Source: Drechmeria coniospora (taxonomy: Eukaryota > Ascomycota > Sordariomycetes > Hypocreales > Ophiocordycipitaceae). Taken from it: a DNA stretch of 64,000 nt. The translations under genes and the position numbers were made by a program. Each line of letters starts with the position of its first letter. The first letter of the stretch is position 1. Below are positions 38,712 through 50,060 of the stretch, piece by piece. The DNA is taken from contig NC_054389.1 of the NCBI RefSeq assembly GCF_001625195.1, positions 3,592,520 through 3,656,519 of the forward strand, given 5' to 3'. The notes beneath the pieces were generated by a model. It had not been told where the DNA came from. It made no database searches and saw only the letters and a program-made list of their open reading frames with translations.

Positions 38712-41529
38712 CCAGAACAGGCTATCACGGCAGCTCCCCAGGGTACGACATGGGACGAGGGCGATGATGCTTCTAAGGAGGGAACCGTGGGGTCTTGAGT
38801 AAGAGTGACGTAGTGGATGGAGATTGGGTACCGACGATTCAACAAATGTTTCGCAGTGACCGGCCTGTAGTGGTGCTGTCGATTACGTATGGTGCCGAAT
38901 GATGGCCACTCCTCTTGGGAGACATTCATCCATGTAGAATATATATCAATCGTATGTATTGACTGTCCACTTGCATTCTTTTATGTGGCTCGTGAGGATG
39001 TTCTCTGCTCAGGATTTCCGACGTCGCAACCATGCCGTTTTTGAGCAGGCCACTAATAGAATCGCAAACAGCGGCCATGCTGCAATAATAGCTCCAGCTC
39101 TACTCCGTACAGAGTACTCCGTAGATGTACCTGCATGTGCACTACTGTAAGTACTAATAGTAAGTAAGTGCTTCCTGATGTGCAGAAGTGGGGGTTTCTG
39201 AAGGGTGGGGGGCCCATACTAGAGTTTGGAGATGATCTACTTACAACCAGTCGTAAAGACATTTGACCATTCTACGCCCATCGCCGCTCACAGTGTCGCT
39301 GGCTCTGCGATGCGGAGGAATGAGGATTGTCATCCATTGCATATTTCGGTCCTTTATTGGTTGTTTCGAGAGACTGGAGAGCGTCTGCCTGAAGGAACGA
39401 GATCGATGGACCAGACGAATGTGTAGGGTAAGCCTCCCTCTGTGGTGTGCGAGCCCAGAAGCAAGAATGACCTCTGTGTCAGGTGCAAAGTCTTCGTTGC
39501 AGAAGCATTGAACGCATCCGTGTGCAGGGCATATATGTAATTCGAAACACTACAGATCGTCGGATAATGGAGTGTCAGAACTGTCCATACAATCGCGTTT
39601 TCAAGTGCAGATACACTAGGATACAAATTGACGGATATGTACAGTATGTGGCAAAAAGGATTTGCCCACCCTTAGGTACCGCATTCCAAGTCCAATCAAG
39701 CCTAATCATTTTTTGTTAGTATTATAACAATCAACCAACTATATGCGCATCAAACGTAGCAATAACAATGCCTCAGAGCAGCTGTAATGATGCCTCGAGG
39801 CAAGGAATTATCGCAGAAAATGCGATTACGGATTTGCAAGCTACCTATCGACGGACGAGTCGATAGATTCGTCATCTTCGAGATTTAGAAGCTGATTGAT
39901 ACAATGCCCCATTGCGTTGAGGCTATTATTATTATTGCAGTAGCGGGTGGTAGACGAAATATTTATTGTTATAATACTAACAAGATAGATTAGGTTTGAC
40001 TGGACTAGGGATGCGCTACCTAAAAACGGGCAAATACTTTTTGCCCCCCACTGTACTTACTTGTGCCTTGTGATGGACAAATACTACGTACATGCATTAA
40101 TGTGTTGTATTAGCACAGGCAGATGGGGAAAATAACAGCCGATTCGAGGAATGTTGGGGTAAGCCGGTTCCTCAGTTAAAACTCCGTACTAATTCTGTAT
40201 TGGTAGGATTACTGAAGTTGTACTCAGATGCGTTTGTAGCTTACTGCATGAGCAACACCTGTACGTGTTCTCCGTACATGTACTTTTACCAAGTAACATG
40301 TGCTTGCACGCGTACTCCGTACTGTACAGTATACATAGTAGGGGTATTATTAATGTACTCTGCTCCGTACGGAGTACTCCGTTCATGTGCAGTACGGAGT
40401 ACATGTTCTCCAGTACTCCGGAGTTGCAGTACTTGCAAGTACTGTACGGAGTATGCCTAAGTACTTAGGTGTACATGAACACACATGCCTAGTAGCTAGT
40501 ACGAATGGCAACCGTACAGTATTATATAAAACTTGTGCTTGTACATACAAGTACTTGTTCTGGTACAAGTAGAGTACGTTTGTGTACAGGTCTCCAGAGT
40601 AAAATGTTTGTATAAATTAAAGTACTTCTGCGTACAGTACTGTAGGTGCACCTTCGCTGTACTGGTTGGCTGTAGGTGTGCACTTAGGTATCAAGTACCT
40701 AGGTGTACATGGACACGTACAGTAAGTACATAGATGCACAGGGAATACTCAGACAGTGCTACGGAGTATACTGTACTGTATTAGTTGTACAATTGCGCCT
40801 TGGTGAGTGGAGAAACGATCGTCAGATCGATGACAAATGCAGGCCCTCCCTTGTTGCCTTCTGCCTCTCGTTCGCCCGATTCCCCCCCACTTGCCGTCTT
40901 CCTCGGCGTTTGAGGCACGATGCGAAATACGGTTTCGCCCGCCTCATTGGCTGTCGGCTGCCATTTCGTCTCCTGCATCCCTTACCCGGCGCATTCCCGG
41001 CGAGTTTTTGAACCCTTTGTCATCTAAATCGGAAAGGCGGGCGATCGAGCCGAAGCGCGAGTTGTTGTGGGAATCGTGCATGAGTTGGTCGCTGTCGGAT
41101 ATGTCATCCGCAGCCATAGCGGTCGGTAAGCACCTGCCGTCCCGCCAACTTCCTCGGTAATAGCCAAGGCTGGTTGGGCCGTCCTGTTGGTTGCCGTCTG
41201 CCGGCCTCGATGCTTTTTTATCTATATAAATGGAAGATGAAGCCTACCTCGTCTCTGATGCTGAAGTCAGCTCTCGTAGTCTTTTCAACCCTTCAACCTT
41301 GACTGCATCCTTCGACCTAACCCGAGCCTCGGCCTTGGTCTCCATCCAACTTGCTCCATCCAGCTTGTGTCGTTCGAGCACACCTTGGGCATAATACGTG
41401 TATCCCGATCGCTCTACAAAACAGCCAGCTCGTCCTCCTCCATTTGCGTCGAGTCTTCGACATCTCGTCCGGTGCCGCACCCATCATCCGACACACTCTC
41501 TGCCCGCTCACCCCAGCGTCACAAGCATC
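38712..41529. repeat. 2.8-kb divergent gap with transposon remnant and dense GTAC repeats
   Basis: Lies between the divergent glutaminase and Frm2-like genes. It contains a short repeat patch at about 39100-39170, the Tc1/mariner remnant at 39642-40053, and the densest repeat field of the window at about 40170-40790. That field includes a 12-bp palindrome CTCCGTACGGAG (40363-40374) overlapping a 14-bp palindrome ACGGAGTACTCCGT (40369-40382). The last 300 bp are C/T-rich leader of the nitroreductase gene. No intact gene is recognised. Confidence 0.7.
39642..40053. mobile_element. internally deleted Tc1/mariner element (MITE-like), degenerate
   Basis: Terminal inverted repeats of about 66 bp, roughly 80% alike: the left end starts CAGTATGTGGCAAAAAGGAT and the reverse complement of the right end CAGTGGGGGGCAAAAAGTAT; both share TTTGCCC, TTAGGTA, CGCAT and CCTAATC further in. 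TA flanks each end (39640-39641, 40054-40055). Inside, from 39790, a frame reads MPRGKELSQKMRLRICKL, resembling the N-terminus of fungal Tc1 transposases, and stops after 33 codons. At 39889 KLIDTMPHCVEAII followed, one frame over, by GW-stop-TKY resembles the C-terminal end of the same proteins. So the element kept both ends and lost the catalytic middle. Many differences between arms are C/T or G/A, as RIP would leave. It is noncoding and non-autonomous. Confidence 0.85.
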
Positions 41530-42150
41530 ATGACTGCCACAAAACTCACGGCCGACGTGCTCTTCCAGATGGCGAAGACGCGCCGAACCATCTACAAGCT
41601 GAACAAGGATGCCAACATCAGCGCGAGTCGCATCCGCGAGCTCGTTGAAAAGGCCACTCTTCACACACCGTCGTCCTTCAATGCCCAGTCCAATCGCGCC
41701 GTCGTCCTTCTCGGGGCCGAGCACGACAAGCTATGGGAGCTGACGACGAATACCCTCAAGGCCATTGTCCCTGAGGAAAAATGGCAATCCACCGCCGACC
41801 GGATGGCCATGTTTAAGGGCGCGGCCGGCACGATCATGTTCTTCAACGACGAGAATGTTGTCCATGACATGCAAGCCAAGTTTCCCTCGTACGCCGATCG
41901 ATTTCCCATCTGGGCCAACCAGAGCAACGCCATGCAGCAATGGATGCTCTGGACCGCGCTCGAGCTCGAGGGGCTCGGCGCCAACCTCCAACATTACAAC
42001 CCCCTCATCGACGAAGAGGTTGCCAAGATCTGGGACTTGCCTGCCGGCTGGAAGCTCAATGCCCAGCTGGTCTTTGGCGGCAAGTCAGCCGAAGCTGGCG
42101 AGAAGCAATTCAAACCCCTCGATGATCGCGTCAAGTTCTTTGGCGCTTGA
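41530..42150 (+). CDS. Frm2/Hbn1-like nitroreductase family protein
   Basis: Small FMN-binding nitroreductase-fold protein of the fungal Frm2/Hbn1 group, linked in yeast to fatty-acid signalling and oxidative or nitro-compound stress. Intronless, 206 residues, the usual length. Motifs seen: ADVLFQMAKTRRTIYKLNKD near the start (Arg-Arg-Thr-Ile/Tyr block that contacts FMN phosphate), HTPSSFNAQSNRAVVLLGAE (substrate/FMN block), AAGTIMFFNDENVV, QWMLWTALELEGLGANLQHY and the C-terminal WKLNAQLVFG. The ATG at 41530 starts MTATKLTADVL; a longer frame from 41398 is leader. It faces the divergent repeat-rich gap and converges with Psd1. The physiological substrate cannot be read from sequence. Confidence 0.92.
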   Translation: MTATKLTADVLFQMAKTRRTIYKLNKDANISASRIRELVEKATLHTPSSFNAQSNRAVVLLGAEHDKLWELTTNTLKAIVPEEKWQSTADRMAMFKGAAGTIMFFNDENVVHDMQAKFPSYADRFPIWANQSNAMQQWMLWTALELEGLGANLQHYNPLIDEEVAKIWDLPAGWKLNAQLVFGGKSAEAGEKQFKPLDDRVKFFGA

Positions 42151-42386
42151 GAAAGCGAAGCGGAGCCTGCGTGTGTGCGTGCATGAGTACGGGCCCGAGG
42201 AAATTTAGTCATGAACATTGGCATGCGGATGGCGAATGTGCTGACCGTCCGTGGTGGGCGTTGATGCATTATCATGTAGAACAAAACGGGCCCTCGGAGA
42301 GGGCTGACTTTGCAGTGAGAGCGAGCCGTCATCGGGTCAGGGTCGTAGACAGATCCAATTGATGACTATTACTATTATTCTTGGCA

Positions 42387-44066
42387 TTATTTGTGAATGA
42401 TTCGGCCGAGGGCCTCGCCCATCTTTATCTTCTGCCCCTTCTCCACACACCATTCCCATGCCGTCTTGGCCTTGCCCTCCTCGCCAATCTCCGGCGGCGC
42501 CTCGAATACGAGGACGACGGTGCTTCCCAGCTGGAAGCCGCCCATTTCGTCGCCTCGTCGCAGCGCGTGCCCCTTGAGGATGGCGCTCGCGCCTTCGTAC
42601 GTGGCCTCGACAAAGCCGTGGTAGGGTTCGCCGCGCTTTGCCGCTTCGTCGGCGGCGTGGTCGGCCATCGTGTCCGTCGTCAAGCTGTTGGTCCGCAGCT
42701 CGCGATCGAAGTTGACCTTGATGGATCCGACGTTGGTGGCGCCGACGGGAATGTAGCTGAAGAAGCCGTACCGCCAGCGACCGAGGAGCACGACGCGCTC
42801 GTTCAACGTGAAAAGTGCAGGTAGCGTTCGCTGCAGATAGGGCGAAACGCTGAAAAGCTCGCCGGCGAAATGCCGTCGTCGTTCGACCACCCAATTCGTC
42901 GGAGAGTGGAACCGGTGATAGTCGCCAGGGGCAAGATACACCACGGCGTAGTAGAGCGACGTCGACTTGTTCTCGGATAGGACATGGTACCAAGCCTTCT
43001 CCCCAAGAGCCAGGTCCGCGCGAACCTCGGAGATGGCTCGCTGCGAGACTTCCGTCGACTCGTCTATCGCGGCTTGCTGAACATCGTCCTTGTTCGGCCC
43101 GGTCAGGAGGTCAGGGAGCGTGTACGAGATGCCGTTGACACGCGCAAACTCCTCCTCCTGCTCGACAATCTCACTGGCGTGGCTGTGTGGCTGACTCTCG
43201 TGGCCTCGATCGCGTCTCTCATCCGAGGAATGATGTCGCACGCTCGATGTCGGCCGCGACTTCCCCAGCAAAGCGTCGATGCTGTACGTCATGCCCTTGA
43301 CCTGTTCGATGTCGCCACCTTCGATGCGCCCAAACTGGAGAACCTTGCCGTCAGAGGGGGAGAGGAGAATATTGGGATCGGGATCCAGAGGCCGCACTCC
43401 GGGTTTGAGAGTCCGGTAGAAGAAGGAAGCCAAGTTAGGATAGATGTGCAAGTCAGGTTCCGAGACCTCGTCGAGGCTGTCGTCGATGAGGAGGAGTTGT
43501 CAGCCGCACGCCGACCGCATCCGTTTCTCGCATCCGCCGCGGGACCGAACTTACTTGACGCCAAAGATGAAGGAGTAGAGGCGGAACCCAGGTACCCGGA
43601 GGTAGTAGGGAATGTTCAGTTCGTTGAAACGGCCCCATAGCCGTGACATGACCTTGAGCGGCAGATACGACATGACCTGAACTTGCCATGGCCCATCTGG
43701 CCGCACCCTGGGCCGCGGCGTCTGCCATCCGGCAACATCCTCGTCACCCTGCACCTTTCGCTTCTCGTGCTCCCTTGCCGCTGTCTTGTAGAGCTGCACA
43801 GAGCCAATGAAGCCAATGCCGAGGCCGATGGGAATGTGATACCAATGGACCTTGGTGTTGCGCAGCGCCTCTCCGAGCCGCCGGGAGAAGCGCGGCCTCT
43901 TGCCTGCGTTGGAGGAAAAGTTGCGTGCCGCGATTGGCATTCGCCGAGGGCATCGTGCGTAGGAGGTGAAGTACGGGGGGTAGTGGCCGAGGTAGTGGGA
44001 GGATCGACCACGAAGGCGAATGCCCGAGAGCATGAGATCCGAGCCGACCCCGAGAGTGGCCGCCAT
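42387..44066 (-). CDS. PSD1: phosphatidylserine decarboxylase, mitochondrial (Psd1)
   Basis: Pyruvoyl enzyme of the inner mitochondrial membrane making phosphatidylethanolamine from phosphatidylserine. Exons 44066..43555 and 43476..42387 are joined over a 78-bp intron (GTAAGT..CAG) and give 533 residues. The presequence is Arg-rich; one membrane span (IPIGLGIGFIGSVQLY, about 76-92) follows. The join reads IFGVN-LDEVSEPDLHIYPN, a conserved family block. Further motifs are LSPSDGKVLQFG, GDYHRFHSP and the self-cleavage site LGST at about 487-490, which splits the chain into beta and alpha subunits. A Ser/His-rich insert (about 235-290) is low-complexity. All catalytic features are present. Divergent from the HERP-like gene. 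Confidence 0.96.
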
Positions 44067-45318
44067 CTTGCTTGTCTAGTCAGTCACGGGTAGCTCGAGA
44101 GAAGACAATCAATCAGACGGACCTTGGGATGTCACGCCGACGAAGGAGCCCGGGCGGCTTTGATTGATTTTGAGTAAACAAGGACACAAATCGATGGCTG
44201 CCGCCTCGGATCCGGGATGGCAAGCCGTGCTGAAGGTGTCGCCGATTTGCGGGGTGGTTGAATGCACCAGTTCGAAGGGGTTATCGAAGCTTAGGTAAGT
44301 TCAGTACAATGTACTTGAGTACGGAGTATTCCGTCCTACTGTAGTTGTACGGAGTACTGTGTAAGTACTCCGTACTCCGTACAAGTAATACTGTATAAGT
44401 ATACTCCGTAGGTGCGATGTACTCTGTACTAAATACTTGTATACTTGCACATTAATACTCGGTAGCCGGCTGTACTGTAACTAAACGAAGTGCCGAACCA
44501 AGCCGAGCTACTGTGCCTACTTACGTACATGTACTCCGTATATTTGTTCGTATTACAGTAGCGTACATACCTGCTTAGTACTTGCTGTACTTGTCCTGAG
44601 GTACCTAGGAATTGAGTCCAAGCTGCTAGATGCAGTAATACGAGGTAGGTGCTGGTTAGGGGTGCAAAGGTGCATTCGTTGTACTGTACTGATAAGTAAG
44701 TACTAGGTAGGTATTACAGTACTAGTATTATTGGCGAAAGGACGAGTTGCAAGTTGGTACTGGCGGTAATTGGTAATACGTACCCACCCATCGAACCTGA
44801 TCCGTCAGGGCGACTTCTCCAACTTGCAGGCCCCCAAGACACGGTTTCCTCTTCCGTCGTACAAAGTAACGTACAAACAAAGTGTGAATACTCGGCGGAT
44901 ATTGCTTCCTTGATTACTAGTTCCTGTGCTAGTAGTATTGTTACTCGCACTCTAGCACGTTGCTTATGGTATGAGCAGGTAGGCACTAAGTTGGTCCATC
45001 AGTCAGTCAAGGTTTATCTAGCTGGTCCATTTCACGTTCTCGATTGCTAGACCCCGCGGCGGCACCATCGGGGGCATTTCAACTTTGCCAAACCACCATC
45101 TCTATATCTACCCATCCATACGCACTCTCTCACTTTTCCAGCTACTCTCAAGCCAGCGCCGCCATAGCTTTTCCGAGTTCATCCGTCTCCGCACGGCTGG
45201 CATACGCCCTGTTTGCTTGATCTCTGCATTGCAGCCGCCGACCGACCGTTGCCAGTTGGAACCAGTTCTTCTCTGCCGCCAACCTCGCATACGGTGACAT
45301 GTCCATTGGCCCCCCATA
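44067..45318. repeat. divergent promoter region with GTAC/ACTCCGTAC repeats
   Basis: A 1.25-kb gap between the divergent Psd1 and HERP-like genes. A dense repeat field runs from about 44290 to 44730, with at least five ACGGAGTA/TACTCCGT copies between 44318 and 44410 and TACTGTA words around 44395 and 44680. The last 250 bp form a C/T-rich leader. No gene is seen. Confidence 0.65.
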
Positions 45319-47557
45319 ATGGCAACCACGCCGTCGAATACTTTAGCTGAAGATGCTCCCAACGAGCCTCCCGAGCAGCTTATTGTTAACCTTCAGGTGA
45401 TTTCACCGTCGGTTGGCGTCAATCGTCCCCTCGTCTTCCCTGGTCTGCCAGCGACGACAACGGTCAAGGAGCTGAAGGATAAGATCCGGAAGACGCTCCC
45501 CCTGCAGCCGTCAGACGATCACCAACGGCTGATTCATCGGGGTCGTGCCCTGCTGCGCGATTCCGATAATTTGCTGGACATTTTTGGGCCTGATGCCGTG
45601 AGCCTTCACCCTGTCACCTCTCCGCCTTCTGGCTTATGCCGTCACTTTTTTACACTCCGTACCCGTACATTTGCTGACATTTCAGTAGCTCCGCTCTCCT
45701 GAACGCCAGACGATTCACCTTGTCATCCGAGACCTTGCCGACAGCTCCAGCTCGACACCGCCGGGCGTTCCTGCAGGAGTGAGCTCAGCACGAGGCAACG
45801 CGCGGCAGCCCACTGGTTCCCCACAGCCATCACAGCCATCGCAGCCTCCTCCAAACCTCCATGGTCCCGTCCCTCCTCCCGATTCTACAACGGGGACGCC
45901 CCCTCAACCTCAAATCCCACCCTTTGCGCCGGGTCATCATCACACGGCGCACACGCCCGAGCAAGCCGCGGCTCTGCACCACCATCAGCAGACGCTGAAC
46001 AACTGGGTCGGGCACCTCCAGAGAAGCGCTCGTCAACATGAGGCCATGGTCAGAGCACTGGTAGATCAGAACCAACGTGAGAGGGCGCAGATGGGTGCGC
46101 GAGGCGTTGGAGATGCCGCCGGCAACAACGGCGGCGGGAACGGCCCCGAAGCTGCCAACGGCCAGGTCCACCACCACCACCACCACCAACCCCATACTGT
46201 ACACGTTCAGACATTCGGACCAGCCGGGCATGCGATTCAGGTGAACACGGTCGTCAGGCCGGCGCCGGCGACAAACGATTCCCATGGCGTGCTGACTGCC
46301 GCCGAAGTGCAGAACATGATACGCGAAGCTGATGCCAGCCAGGCGACGATGGCTATGTCCAATGCAGCCCAGGCAACCGCTGCGGGGCCTTCGCCGCCTT
46401 CCGTGCCTCTCGCGCGGCCAGATGCCCCAACTCCAGTGCCAGCCCTTGGAACCGGCACCTCCTTGACCGACGGCCAGAGGGTCATCGCTCATCCAGAGCT
46501 GGCACAGCCAGCTGGTGCTGCCACGACGGCCACGAACCTAATCGGCTCATCCTCTCCACCTCGGCAAAGTCCCCAGGTGTACATAATGATGTCACCGGAG
46601 GGCCCAAGAGCTCTACTCTTCAACGGCACTGCGTCGGAATCCTATTTTTCACCTCGGCTCGGCATGCAGACAAACCTGCCGCGACTGAGAGTCTCCGCCA
46701 GCATGGCCAACGTGGCTTCTGCAACGGAGTCGCACGGTCACCACACCCATCAACCACCCGAGGAGAGATATCAAGCGGCAAATGGACATGCAGCAGCCGC
46801 ATATGCGGCACCCGTGCAGGCGCCGCAGGCGCCGCAGCAGGCGCATCCGAACAACCCCCCTGCTGCGGGCATTCCGCCGCTGCTGATGCACCTCTGGCCA
46901 CATGCTTGGCTCCTTTTGAGACTCGGCCTCTTCGTGTGGTTCTTCACCTCAGCCGACTCCAGTTGGTCGAGGTGGCTCACCATCGTTTGCCTAGCCATTT
47001 GCATATTTATCGTGAGCACCGGCTTGTTCAACGGAATGGCTGAAAATGCTTGGCGACCGATCGGCAGACATCTCGGGAATATCCTCCCGGCCCTCGAACG
47101 GCCAGGCCGCAGACGAGACCAGAGGGTTCCACCACCCGCTGGCGGCGAGGGGAATCTGACGCCGGCGCAGATGGCTGCAAGACTGGCAGCCGAGCGCCAG
47201 GCACGCGAGGGTTGGCTAACGGGGCAGATTAGAAGGCTTGAACGAGCCGGACTTTTGTTCCTCGCCAGCATTGCGCCGGGGGTGGCCGAGAGGCATATTG
47301 CCAACGTGGAAGCCGAACAACAAGCCGAACGGAACCGACAGCGTGAGGCCGAAGCCGCCGCCGCCGCCGCCGCCGAGGCCGAAGCAGCAGCATCGGCCGC
47401 CGCCGGCGGGAATGAGGCGAGCGTCGGATTAACCCCCCATCCTTCCGCAAACGAAGTCTCCGGCGAAGGATTGCAGTCCCGTGAGAAACACGAAGCGGGA
47501 CCTGCACAGAATGCACCGAGCAATGGGGTTTCGCGAGAGGAGCCGATCGCGTCGTAA
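45319..47557 (+). CDS. ubiquitin-like-domain ER membrane protein, HERP-like
   Basis: Exons 45319..45597 and 45689..47557 join across a 91-bp intron (GTGAGC..TAG) and give 715 residues. An N-terminal ubiquitin-like domain (about 20-112) includes FPGLPATTTVKELKDKIRK, HQRLIHRGRALLRDSDNLLD and, after the splice, LRSPERQTIHLVIRDLAD. A long Pro/Ala/His-rich linker follows, with a seven-His run at about 46168-46190. Two adjacent membrane segments lie at about 495-545 (AWLLLRLGLFVWFFTSADSS and WLTIVCLAICIFIVSTGLF). The tail is Arg/Ala-rich with a poly-Ala run (47353-47403). UBL at the front and a hairpin of two spans in the middle is the HERPUD1 layout, a partner of the Hrd1 ER-associated degradation ligase; function here is inference. 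It sits next to a deubiquitinase gene, though linkage may be chance. Confidence 0.8.
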
Positions 47558-48710
47558 GAATGCCACGCGCTTGTCCGAAATTCGTCCGATCGAGTCGGAT
47601 TTGGGACCGAATGGAGGCGTACCCGGAGTTGCGGCACGTACAGTCTGTCGAGCGACTTGTGCTGCGAGCTGCTCGTTTACGAGGACTCGGGTTCATCCAG
47701 GCGGCCTATCATAAACCAGTGCGCAGGGAATAGTGCCGTCCATTCCCTAGCATCGCCTCGAATACTTACTTTCAATTGCATAGATGGGTCCGAACATTAC
47801 TCTGCGCGGATGTCAAGTTTGGTTCGTCCATCTGTTAGGAGGTCTTCCATACTCTTTCTAGACTGTTGTAGGGTACAGCATAAGTAGGTTAACCCGACGC
47901 CAACAGAGCATGTTCATTCAGTATTTGTTCGTGATCCTACACTTACATTATTCTGTGGACGTCTTTGTATTGTTGCCCAATGTTCCGTTCTGAGTTGTCT
48001 GACGAACGGGTAAACTTTCCAGCAATGCCATCAACACATGAAACCAGAAAAAAATCGAGTGCTCTGTAAATGCCTATTCGTAAATGTGTGCTCCCATAAA
48101 CTCATTGCAGGACCTGCGGAAGGATGCCTCATCGTATTGCAGTATGGATGCTAGTGCTCACCATCTACTGGAAAGGGGGACGCGCCACTATTCTGGATAT
48201 CATTTTTCATTTCCTGTACATCTTGATTTGCGAGTAGATGAATGCGCATGGATCTTATAGAGCTTTACATGTTCTTTTTCATCTTCATTTATATATGTGC
48301 ATCGCAAGATAATAACGAGTGTTGTATGGAGTAATTACATGTTCATATGTTCACTCGTAATCATCAGGGACGCGACCTTCCAGGCCTTCCAGGCTGTGTG
48401 GCATTTGGTACATGAGTATTATTACTCCGTACTGTAGGTGCCATGATCTACTGTAACCCCACTTTTCTTGGCTTACATCATACTGCTGAATACAGTGTCA
48501 GAGCTCACCACCGGAATTGTGCTGTTTATACTGCTCATGGAATATTGCTACATACGCTCCATTCTCCGAACAGCATTCTCCGCCCGTCTTTAGAAAAGTA
48601 TAACCATCCATTTGAAGGCGAGAACTTTTCGCTTGCACACGTTTGAGAATTAGCTGTGATTCGCTCACGTCAACCCTCTGAAACAATACTGCCGCTTTCG
48701 AGTCGCCACG
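47558..48710. other. intergenic region, no recognised gene
   Basis: A 1.15-kb head-to-tail gap. It is AT-rich from about 47900 to 48700, with only a short repeat patch (ACTCCGTACTGTA near 48423). I see no splice-joinable coding blocks. It should include the promoter of the downstream deubiquitinase. Confidence 0.5.
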
Positions 48711-49799
48711 ATGAGTGAGGGGGGGTGGAATACGAGTAGGCTGCCTGGCTACAGAGCCCTCTTCCGAGTTGCGACACTTTACTGACCCCTTGAAGTCGAG
48801 TCCGATGCAGTATGCCTCTTACCTGAATCCTTGAATCCCTGAAACCCCGATCATCAACCTCCGCTGACTCCCATCCGGCAGGGCGTCTTTACTGCCCTCA
48901 TCGAAGAGCTCGGTGTCAAAAGCGTCCAGTGCGAAGAGCTCTTCGCCCTCGATCCCTCCGACCTGCAAGCACTCCATCCCTTGTATGGCGTCATCTTTCT
49001 CTTCAAATACCCCACAGATAGGCCGTACACGATGCCCGACGGGCCGCTCGACGGTAGCTTTGACCATGGCGCTTCCGGAAGCATCTTCTTCGCCGCCCAG
49101 ACCATACAGAACGCCTGCGCAACCCAAGCGCTGCTGAGCGTGCTCATGAACAAGACGACTGAGCTGGATGTCGGTGCCCATCTGAAGGACTTCCGCGAGT
49201 TCACCATGGAGCTGCCGCCCGAATTCCGAGGGGAGGCCCTAAGCAACTCAGACCTGATCCGCGAGGTGCACAACAGCTTCGCCCGAAGCGTACCCTTTGC
49301 CGATGAGACGGGGAGGACGGGTGCGCCGGCGGATGCCTTTCACTTCATCGCGTACACGCACATCAACGGAACTCTCTATGAGTTGGACGGTCTGCAGCCG
49401 GCTCCCATCACTCACGGTCCGTGTGATGCCGACTCATTCCCCGCCCAGCTGGTGGCCGTGTTGCAGAGACGCATCTCTCGGTACGATGCGACCGAGATTC
49501 GCTTCAACCTGCTAGCCATGTGCCGCGATCTTCGCGTTCGGGCCCATGAGATTGGCGACCAAGAGATGCTGGCCCGAGAGCACATCAAGCGCGGGGACTG
49601 GTTCTTCGAAAACGCGCTCAGGAGACACAACTTTGTTGGCTTCGCTGGCGAGGTGCTGAAGGGAGTTATGAACGACAAGCTCAAGCAAGGCGGGAATGAA
49701 GCCGTCAAGAAGTGGGTTGACGAGAGCAAGAGCCGCGCCAGTAGAGAGACGACGGAGCTGGCTTTGCGGCGAAAGGAAAGGGACATGGGTATGAACTAG
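48711..49799 (+). CDS. UCH37: ubiquitin C-terminal hydrolase, Uch37/UCHL5 type
   Basis: Cysteine deubiquitinase (peptidase C12) that trims ubiquitin at the proteasome. Three exons, 48711..48735, 48796..48809 and 48882..49799, give 318 residues; introns are 60 and 72 bp. Exon 2 is only 14 nt. Together they build MSEGGWNTIESDAGVFTALI, the conserved UCH start. Catalytic residues are in place: oxyanion Gln86 and Cys92 in AAQTIQNACATQA, His167 in DAFHFIAYTHINGTLYELDG and Asp182. The crossover loop precedes the His (RSVPFADETGRTGAPAD). The C-terminal extension (about 230-318), with EHIKRGDWFFENALRRHNFV, is the ULD region found in UCHL5 but not in short UCHL1/L3 types. The microexons explain why a simple frame starts late. 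Confidence 0.94.
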
Positions 49800-50060
49800 C
49801 CGGTTTTCAACATTTGCCCTGATACCTCTGCAATCCATTCCTGATTGCGCACCATTCATGTCCTCCTTGCGAGACATTCCGACAGAGATATCGCTTTATG
49901 CCGAGCGCTTGAGGCCGGAGGAAACGAGCCCGTGTGGATGGTCATGACTATGATATAATACGATAACCCTTGATCAAATCAGCGTCGTACATCTATTCCG
50001 TCGACTCCTTGGTCTGCATCAGGAGTGCAGCATCCTCCATCGACTTCACTGCCTCCTATC

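Noticed and set aside
46771..47637. 288-codon minus-strand frame opposite the HERP-like gene
   Set aside because: It runs through the Ala/Gly/Arg low-complexity coding region of the plus strand and has only Ala/Ser/Pro composition.
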